DNA from: Candidatus Neomarinimicrobiota bacterium
GTDB taxonomy: Bacteria > Fidelibacterota > Marinisomatia > Marinisomatales > S15-B10
NCBI GenBank assembly: GCA_036476315.1
Contig: JAZGBI010000073.1
Location: 1-64,000, forward strand
DNA length: 64,000 nucleotides
Direction: 5' to 3'
Shown here: piece after piece, positions 58,373 through 64,000 of the stretch
How positions within the stretch are numbered: the first letter of the stretch is position 1
How the letters are laid out: every line of letters begins with the position of its first letter
Position numbers and translations under genes: made by a program
The notes under the pieces: model-generated
The model's database searches: none
The model's input: only the letters and a program-made list of their open reading frames with translations
What the model was told of the DNA's origin: nothing

Positions 58373-59710
58373 TTACCTTCCAACGGTATTTGTTAGCCAG
58401 TGGGACAATAGTTGAGAAATGTTATTTCTTACGGATTCATTCCCAATACTGTCGATGATTTCTGTCGCGAATCCCTGGATCAGAAGAAAGTGTGCCATCT
58501 TGGGATTCAGTCCCCGGGACCGGAGATAGAAAACAGATTCCTCATCAACTTGTCCGGTTGTGGAACCGTGCGTACATCTCACGTCATCTGCATTGATTTC
58601 CAGTTGAGGGTTTGAGTGGACCAGAGCATCGCGGGAAAGCAACAGATTCCTGTTGGCCTGGTCGGCATTCGTTTTCTGTGCATCCTGATGGACAAGGATT
58701 CGTCCATTAAAGACACCGTGTGACCGGCCGCCGTAAATACCCTTGTACAGTTGATGACTCGTGCAGTGGGGTTTCATGTGATGAACAAATGTGTGGTTGT
58801 CCACATGCTGATCCTCTCGTGCCAGGACAAGGCCGCTCATCGTTGAGTTGCATCCTTCTCCCTCCAGCACGACGGTCACATCGTTTCGGGTTAATGCTCC
58901 CCCCATGGAGACGGAAACGGTGGACAAAGTACTGCGTGTTCGCTGAAGAATCTTGATCGTGGAGATATGGTCTGACTCGCCCGATTCTTCCTGAAGTTTG
59001 ATGTGCTGGAAGGATGAGTTGTCCTCCATCACCAGTTCCGTCACATGATTCGTGAAATAGCTCTTCTGGAGACGCCGGGATTCTTTGTCCAGACCGATAT
59101 AGTGTTCCATGACGGTGGCCTGGCTGTTAGGTCCTGCATAAATGAGATTTCTTGGGTGAAATAGCGCCTTGTCTCGCAGGGGAATGAACAGATACATGAG
59201 ATGGATGGGACGATCCACGACCTGATTCTCAGGAACGTACAGAAAGACTCCGTCCTCCATAAAGGCCGTGTTCAGGGCCACAAAGGCGTGATGGCTGTAA
59301 TCGGCAATACGCCCCAGGTAGGGTTCCAGTTTTTGCGTGGAGCCGTGAAATGCTTCACCCAGGCTCTTTATCTCCACCGTTTCCGGGATGCCCTCCAGAG
59401 AGGAAAGTGTGGAGGAAAACCGTCCATTCAGGATAACCACCCGGATGGCACCGTCTGCGAGGTAGGGAGCGAGATCCTCTGGCGTGACGTCTTCCGGTTG
59501 CTCCACGGATCGTCGGTAGTGAGCCTTGGCAATTGACTTCACCGATGTGTTTCTCCAATCTTCCATCCTCGTCGTCGGGAAACCGAGCTCAGAGAATCGA
59601 CTCATGGACTGCCGGCGGAGGTCACGAATGAACTCAGGCTGCTCCGAGAAAAGGCTTTGTTCGAGCTTCTTGAATTCGGATGCGTAGGATCGGGTGGTGT
59701 TCGATTTCAC
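58373..59710 (-). CDS. sufD: SufD, SUF scaffold subunit
   Basis: A 445-residue SufD. The SufBD beta-helix core is clear (YIGLDKESRRLQKSYFTNHV, GLVLAREDQHVDNHTFVHHM, LYKGIYGGRSHGVFNGRILV, LLSRDALVHSNPQLEINADD VRCTHG). The end ATEIIDSIGNESVRNNISQL is typical. With SufB and SufC it forms the SufBC2D scaffold that builds Fe-S clusters. It lies 6 bases after sufC. Confidence 0.95.
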   Translation of the reverse strand: MKSNTTRSYASEFKKLEQSLFSEQPEFIRDLRRQSMSRFSELGFPTTRMEDWRNTSVKSIAKAHYRRSVEQPEDVTPEDLAPYLADGAIRVVILNGRFSSTLSSLEGIPETVEIKSLGEAFHGSTQKLEPYLGRIADYSHHAFVALNTAFMEDGVFLYVPENQVVDRPIHLMYLFIPLRDKALFHPRNLIYAGPNSQATVMEHYIGLDKESRRLQKSYFTNHVTELVMEDNSSFQHIKLQEESGESDHISTIKILQRTRSTLSTVSVSMGGALTRNDVTVVLEGEGCNSTMSGLVLAREDQHVDNHTFVHHMKPHCTSHQLYKGIYGGRSHGVFNGRILVHQDAQKTNADQANRNLLLSRDALVHSNPQLEINADDVRCTHGSTTGQVDEESVFYLRSRGLNPKMAHFLLIQGFATEIIDSIGNESVRNNISQLLSHWLTNTVGR

Positions 59711-59716
59711 AGCATA

Positions 59717-60475
59717 CTATCCAGCCGCAACCAGTTCTTCTTCGAGCCAGGAGTAGCCTTTTTTTTCAAGTTGAAGTGCCAGGTTTTTTCCACCGGACTT
59801 CACGATACGGCCGTTCATGAGGACATGGACATGGTCCGGTTCCATATATTGAAGTATTCGCTGGTAATGGGTGATAACGATGATAGCTCGATCCTCACGG
59901 CGGTATTGATTGACACCATCGGCCACGATTTTGACGGCGTCGATGTCAAGTCCCGAATCGGTCTCATCAAGAATGGCTAGCCGGGGTTCCAGGGTCAGCA
60001 TCTGGAGAATTTCATGACGTTTCTTTTCACCTCCGGAGAATCCGTCGTTTACTGACCGGCTTAAGTAACTTTCATCCATTTCCACCGTCTTAAGCTTTTC
60101 TTTGACCATCGACAGAAAATCCATGGCGTCGATCTCTTCCAGTCCCCTGTGCCTGTTCAAAGCATTCAGGGCTGCCCGGAGAAAATAGGCGATGTTCACG
60201 CCGGGAACCACCACGGGGTATTGAAATGCCATGAAGACTCCTTCCAGAGCCCGGTCTTCCGGAGTCATGTCTAAAACGTTTTTCCCATTAAGGGTGACGG
60301 TCCCTTGGGTCACGTCATACGTGTCGCGACCTGCAATGACCTGTGCCAGGGTACTCTTGCCCGATCCATTACGACCCATGATGGCATGGAGTTCGCCACG
60401 GTTCACCGAGAGATCGATCCCTTTCAGGATTTCGTTCCCATCGGTACTTACGTGAAGATTTTTGATTGTCAGCAT
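59717..60475 (-). CDS. sufC: SufC, SUF ATPase
   Basis: A 252-residue ABC-type ATPase: Walker A GRNGSGKSTLAQ, the signature FSGGEKKRHEIL and Walker B LAILDETDSGLDIDAVKIV, with the late His in VITHYQRIL. It powers the SufBCD scaffold and has no membrane part. It sits between sufB and sufD. Confidence 0.97.
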   Translation of the reverse strand: MLTIKNLHVSTDGNEILKGIDLSVNRGELHAIMGRNGSGKSTLAQVIAGRDTYDVTQGTVTLNGKNVLDMTPEDRALEGVFMAFQYPVVVPGVNIAYFLRAALNALNRHRGLEEIDAMDFLSMVKEKLKTVEMDESYLSRSVNDGFSGGEKKRHEILQMLTLEPRLAILDETDSGLDIDAVKIVADGVNQYRREDRAIIVITHYQRILQYMEPDHVHVLMNGRIVKSGGKNLALQLEKKGYSWLEEELVAAG

Positions 60476-60537
60476 AAATCAGCGAACCCCTTCTTATATA
60501 AATCAGAGTGGTTAATGGAAACAGTGGTAGAAAGACG

Positions 60538-61998
60538 CTAACCTACACTTCCTTCCATGCTGATTTCCAGAAGTTTTTGGGCCTCGACCGCGAATTCCAT
60601 GGGTAGTTCCCGGAAGACCTCTTTACAGAAGCCATTGACAATCATGGAAACGGCATCGTCCGTGGAAATTCCCCGCTGGTTGAAGTAGAAAAGCTGGTCC
60701 TCTCCAATGGTGGAGGTGCTCGCTTCGTGTTCCATTTGGGCCTGGGGATTGCGCACCTCGATATAGGGAAAAGTGTGGGCGCCACATTTGTCTCCGATCA
60801 GCATGGAATCGCACTGAGAATAGTTCCGGGCGTTGTGGGCTCCTTTCATAATCTTCACCATACCCCGATAAGTGTTCTGACCGTACCCCGCAGAGATTCC
60901 TTTTGAAATAATCGTACTCCGGGTGTTTTCCCCGATATGGGTCATTTTCGTTCCCGTGTCCGCCTGCTGGTGATTGTTTGTCAGGGCAACGGAGTAGAAT
61001 TCCCCCACGGAATCATCTCCTTTGAGAATGCAACTGGGGTATTTCCACGTGATGGCCGAGCCCGTTTCCACTTGAGTCCACGATATCTTGGAGTTTCTCC
61101 CCAGGCATTTACCCCGTTTGGTGACGAAATTATAGATGCCCCCTTTCCCCTCCTTATCACCGGGGTACCAGTTCTGAATCGTGGAATACTTGATTTCCGC
61201 ATCGTCCAGGGCAACGAGTTCCACCACCGCGGCGTGGAGCTGATTTTCGTCTCTCATGGGAGCTGTGCATCCTTCGAGATAGCTCACATAGCTCCCTTCG
61301 TCTGCGATAATCAGTGTCCGCTCGAACTGACCCGTCTGGGCAGCATTCATGCGGAAGTAAGTGGACAATTCCATGGGGCAGCGGACTCCTTTGGGCACGT
61401 ACACAAAGCTGCCGTCACTGAACACGGCAGAATTGAGGGCAGCGAAGAAATTGTCCGAATAGGGAACGACCGTTCCCAGATACTCCTGAACGAGATCCGG
61501 ATGGTTCTTGACAGCCTCAGAAAAGGAACAGAATATGACGCCGTGCTTTTCCAGCTCCTCTTTGAATGTGGTGGCAACTGAGACACTGTCAAAAATAGCG
61601 TCCACCGCCACCCCGGCCAACCTCTTCTGCTCATCGAGGGGGATGCCCAGCCTTTCGTAGGTTTCTAACAGTTCGGGGTCCACTTCTCCCAGGCTTTTGG
61701 GACCTTCCCCTTTCTTCTTCGGGGCCGCATAATAACTGATGGCCTGGTAGTCAATGGGAGGGTAGTGGATATTCGCCCATTTCGGCTCTGCTTCCGCCGC
61801 AGCCAGTTTTGACCAGTGGCGGTACGACTTGAGCCGCCATCTAAGCACGAACTCCGGCTCGTCCTTTATGGCGGAAATGAGGCGGATGACTTCTTCGTTC
61901 AATCCCGGTGGGATTTTCTCCTGCTCGATCTCCGTTACGAAACCGTACTTGTATTCCTGAGAAATACGCTGCTCAATCGTCTGGAGTTCACTGTTCAT
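60538..61998 (-). CDS. sufB: SufB, SUF scaffold subunit
   Basis: A 486-residue Suf[81 protein letters not shown] and the [20 protein letters not shown] end region with the conserved Cys residues for cluster assembly. It starts the sufB-C-D-U-T-S order. No ncRNA leader or IscR-type box could be identified upstream. Confidence 0.97.
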   Translation of the reverse strand: MNSELQTIEQRISQEYKYGFVTEIEQEKIPPGLNEEVIRLISAIKDEPEFVLRWRLKSYRHWSKLAAAEAEPKWANIHYPPIDYQAISYYAAPKKKGEGPKSLGEVDPELLETYERLGIPLDEQKRLAGVAVDAIFDSVSVATTFKEELEKHGVIFCSFSEAVKNHPDLVQEYLGTVVPYSDNFFAALNSAVFSDGSFVYVPKGVRCPMELSTYFRMNAAQTGQFERTLIIADEGSYVSYLEGCTAPMRDENQLHAAVVELVALDDAEIKYSTIQNWYPGDKEGKGGIYNFVTKRGKCLGRNSKISWTQVETGSAITWKYPSCILKGDDSVGEFYSVALTNNHQQADTGTKMTHIGENTRSTIISKGISAGYGQNTYRGMVKIMKGAHNARNYSQCDSMLIGDKCGAHTFPYIEVRNPQAQMEHEASTSTIGEDQLFYFNQRGISTDDAVSMIVNGFCKEVFRELPMEFAVEAQKLLEISMEGSVG

Positions 61999-62080
61999 GG
62001 ATTTTCCCGTATGCTCCTCAAACTTAAAGGCTCGTTTTGGAGAATTTCAACGCAAAGACGATCAGTGGGAACGGGATTCT

Positions 62081-62305
62081 CTAACAAACTCCGCTTGCGA
62101 CCTTGATCGCCTTCCTGGGATTGTGGCCACAATCGGGACAAACTTGTATGTTGCACCCAATTGATGGGAAGTCATTCAATTTTCTCCACACCCAACCGCC
62201 GTGGTTGATGGATTGTCTCCTTATCGTCGTACTCTTCCAGTCCTCCCAAACGGTGTGACATTGAGGACATTTGTGTGGTGTTCTTGCGACAGTGAGTTCA
62301 GCCAT
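62081..62305 (-). CDS. Small zinc-ribbon hypothetical protein
   Basis: A 74-residue ORF with two Cys pairs (HKCPQCHTVW and VCPDCGHNP), suggesting a zinc ribbon. The middle (STTIRRQSINHGGWVWRKLN) is basic and aromatic. No family is recognised. It lies between selD and sufB on the same strand, 83 bases before sufB. Codon use is acceptable, but the ribosome binding site (GGGACAAGA) is weak, so it may not be translated. Confidence 0.45.
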   Translation of the reverse strand: MAELTVARTPHKCPQCHTVWEDWKSTTIRRQSINHGGWVWRKLNDFPSIGCNIQVCPDCGHNPRKAIKVASGVC

Positions 62306-62469
62306 TTCTTGTCCCGGGATTTATGGTCACATTATGGATGCAGAAAATGGTTCATGTTTTCGAAATAGGACTATTTTCCTCGTATTTAACTTACGACTGC
62401 CTCTCCCTTGGTGTCAAGGCCGGAGTTGAAACACTGGAGTTGAAACATGGGCTTGTCCGCTGTCTGATT

Positions 62470-63504
62470 TTAAACAACCGATACAACTGGATCCTTTCTC
62501 TTTCGGACTTCCCCTATCATGGACGCGTGGATGGGGGATTGATCGTTGAAGTTCTCCACGAAAGGTTCAGCACGGTCTGACGGCATTGAAATGAGCAAGC
62601 CGCCTGAGGTCTGGGCATCCACCGTCATCAATCGCCGGTGCCGGGGCAAGGAAGTTCCAAAGCCGGTGGCTTGGGAAACATACGCCAGGTTGCGCTTGGT
62701 TCCTCCGGGTACGATCCCGTTTTTCGCCAGTTCCTCCACACCATCCAGGAAATCCAGTTTGTCAAATTCCACCAGAGCTGAGACACCACTTGCATTGCAC
62801 ATTTCCATCAGGTGGCCCAGGAGTCCATAGCCCGTGACATCCGTGGCGGCATTGACCCCGTATTCACGCATGAGCTCTGCCGCTCTCACATTGAGGGTCG
62901 TCATGATGTCAGTCACTTCGCGGATGAGTTGATCTTCAGCCACACCTCTCTTGATAGCGGTGGAGATGATTCCGCTGCCGAGGGGTTTCGTCAGAATCAG
63001 GATGTCACCAGGCCTTGCGGTGGAATTTCTTACCAACCGGTCTATATGGACAGTTCCGGTGACCACGAGACCGTATTTCGGTTCGGGGTCATCGATGGTG
63101 TGTCCCCCTATAATAGAGATGCCCGCCTCCCTGGCCTTATCCTGCCCACCCCTCAAAATCTTTGCCATCAGCTCTGTGGGGAATTCGTCCACAGGAAAAG
63201 CAGCGATATTAAGAGCGAAAAAGGGCTTCCCACCCATGGCGTAGATATCCGAGAGAGAATTGGCGGCGGCGATTTGACCAAAATCGTAGGGATCGTCGAC
63301 GATAGGGGTGAAAAAATCGACCGTCTGAATCAGGGCATCATTCCCGTCAAGTCGTACCACTCCCGCATCGTCGTGACCCTCGAAGCCCACGACGACTCGT
63401 TCATCGTCGGTCGCTGGCAGCTGACTCAGGACCTGAGCCAGGTCTTCTGGACCCAGTTTACAGGCTCAACCGGAACCGTGACTGAGTTGCGTAAGTCGCT
63501 TCAT
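62470..63504 (-). CDS. selD: Selenide, water dikinase (SelD), itself a selenoprotein
   Basis: A 344-residue SelD. The frame from the ATG at 63504 reads MKRLTQLSHGSG, then TGA (63466-63468), then ACKLGPEDLAQVLSQLPATD. The TGA sits exactly where SelD has its catalytic Cys or Sec before the essential Lys (here Lys16), so it encodes selenocysteine (Sec13). Starting after the TGA at 63390 would lose the catalytic residues. UGAGCC can pair with GGCUCA 29 bases on, with an inner GGGUC/GACCU stem, a plausible bacterial SECIS. The rest matches SelD (TVDFFTPIVDDPYDFGQIAA, NSLSDIYAMGG, TDVTGYGLLGHLMEM, VDAQTSGGLLISM). It makes selenophosphate for selenocysteine and selenouridine. Confidence 0.94.
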
Positions 63505-63560
63505 TCTCTTTGTCTCTCACAGGCTAAGATACAGGTTCACAGGTGGTAGTGCCAAACCCG

Positions 63561-63645
63561 ATTCGGATGCCCTCGTCATTCAGATGCCCTCGTCCTACGG
63601 GTGCCCTTGCCATTCGGACGCCCTCGTCCTACGGGCGCCCTCGCC
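63561..63645. repeat. 34-bp tandem repeat between selD and the aldolase gene
   Basis: Units begin at 63561 (truncated), 63578 and 63612. The two full units (ATTCAGATGCCCTCGTCCTA ... and ATTCGGACGCCCTCGTCCTA ...) are 34 bp and differ at a few positions. It occupies the whole spacer up to the aldolase stop codon. Confidence 0.8.
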
Positions 63646-63646
63646 C

Positions 63647-64000
63647 TCACGATGATTCAACGAGGTGGACAATGGCGGTGGCTCTTTCCTCAATAGCCGT
63701 GAAATTCCTGGACGCGAGATCCTCCGGGAGGAAAAGGGAACGGACGAACCCAACACCTGCCGCGCCGGCTTGCAGTACATCCATCATGTTGTTGATATTC
63801 ACTCCCGACGTGGGGAAAATCTTGAGATAGGGCATGGGACCCAGCAGGAATCTGATGTACTCTGACAGATTCGCCGGAGCGGGGAAAAGTTTCACGAGAT
63901 CAGCGCCAAGTCCGTGTGCCGTTGCCATCTCCGTAGCGGTGAAGGTACCCGGAATTGTAACGACATCCAATTCTTGAGCTCTGCCTATTACCCGAGGATC
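63647..64000 (-). CDS. 2-dehydro-3-deoxy-phosphogluconate (KDPG) aldolase, C-terminal part
   Basis: Partial: the frame is open to the window edge at 64000, so the N-terminus is missing. The visible 118 residues match the C-terminal half of KDPG/KHG aldolase (Eda): VVTIPGTFTATEMATAHGLG, ADLVKLFPAPANLSEYIRFL, GPMPYLKIFPTSGVNINNMM, AGAAGVGFVRSLF. The Schiff-base Lys of the LVKLFPA motif is present. It cleaves KDPG to pyruvate and glyceraldehyde-3-phosphate or acts on a related keto-acid. An internal ATG at 63970 is not the true start. Confidence 0.9.
   Translation of the reverse strand, partial: DPRVIGRAQELDVVTIPGTFTATEMATAHGLGADLVKLFPAPANLSEYIRFLLGPMPYLKIFPTSGVNINNMMDVLQAGAAGVGFVRSLFLPEDLASRNFTAIEERATAIVHLVESS

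Noticed and set aside
62323-62580. 85-codon plus-strand ORF opposite the selD end
   Set aside because: No start signal and it is partly antisense to selD.
63970-64000. Start of the KDPG aldolase at the internal ATG 63970
   Set aside because: The codons upstream to the window edge (DPRVIGRAQEL) continue the aldolase homology, so the gene is cut by the edge.

Overview
The window looks like a chromosome segment from a Gram-negative bacterium of the FCB superphylum, with Neomarinimicrobiota (Marinimicrobia) or a close relative as best guess. The reasons are a TonB-dependent receptor with an N-terminal carboxypeptidase-regulatory-like domain, a secreted protein ending in the FlgD-like/type IX sorting tail (NPFNPSTTI...), ThyX instead of ThyA, a DUF2480 protein, methylmalonyl-CoA mutase with biotin-dependent carboxylase parts, and a SUF cluster. 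The phylum assignment is inference; no rRNA is present.

1-11.4 kb: AT-rich accessory region ending at a tRNA-Lys gene (11380-11452, minus). It has an intact catalytic-domain-only tyrosine recombinase, a decayed second recombinase tail beside the tRNA, many small ORFs, a stand-alone RadC/JAMM domain, an FmdB-type zinc ribbon, membrane and envelope proteins (nitroreductase-like lipoprotein, CPBP protease, DUF4386, DUF6326, alpha/beta hydrolase lipoprotein, beta-barrels), gene fragments and duplications. Two elements resembling degenerate TPP riboswitches precede genes with no evident thiamine role.

11.6-21 kb: core genes. rng-rplU-rpmA on minus; metH, a CysQ/IMPase-type phosphatase, thyX and radC on plus. 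An intrinsic-terminator-like hairpin lies directly before metH.

21-31 kb: a plus-strand carbon-metabolism cluster: fused citrate lyase citD-citE, citF, an HD-like protein, a four-helix-bundle (S23/IVP) gene inside a 17-bp inverted repeat, a homoaconitase-like aconitase, a CDF metal exporter, an isocitrate/isopropylmalate-type dehydrogenase and a PrpD-like dehydratase.

31-49.6 kb: birA, mcmA1, djlA-like, BCCP and biotin carboxylase on minus (propionyl-CoA/methylmalonyl-CoA handling); a GT9-like/GlmU-like pair, zinc-ribbon/DUF3467/Trm112 genes on plus; a second CDF exporter, a TonB receptor with Asp-rich calcium-type repeats, a type IX cargo-like protein, and etfB-etfA-EMO for passing acyl-CoA electrons to menaquinone.

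49.8-52.3 kb: a 2.4-kb IS1-like transposon with 21-bp terminal inverted repeats and an 8-bp target duplication, carrying a DUF4258-like/DUF2283 pair, an unknown gene and a tRNA-like sequence.

52.3-64 kb: dCMP deaminase, DUF2480, then a large iron-sulfur cluster assembly locus on minus (sufB-C-D-U-T-S, iscS, IscR-like Rrf2 regulator, DUF59 protein, A-type carrier), a selD whose active-site codon is an in-frame UGA (a selenoprotein), and the end of a KDPG aldolase gene cut by the window edge. A dispersed family of about 140-bp inverted-repeat elements (CCACAGAG arms) occurs four times in intergenic DNA.
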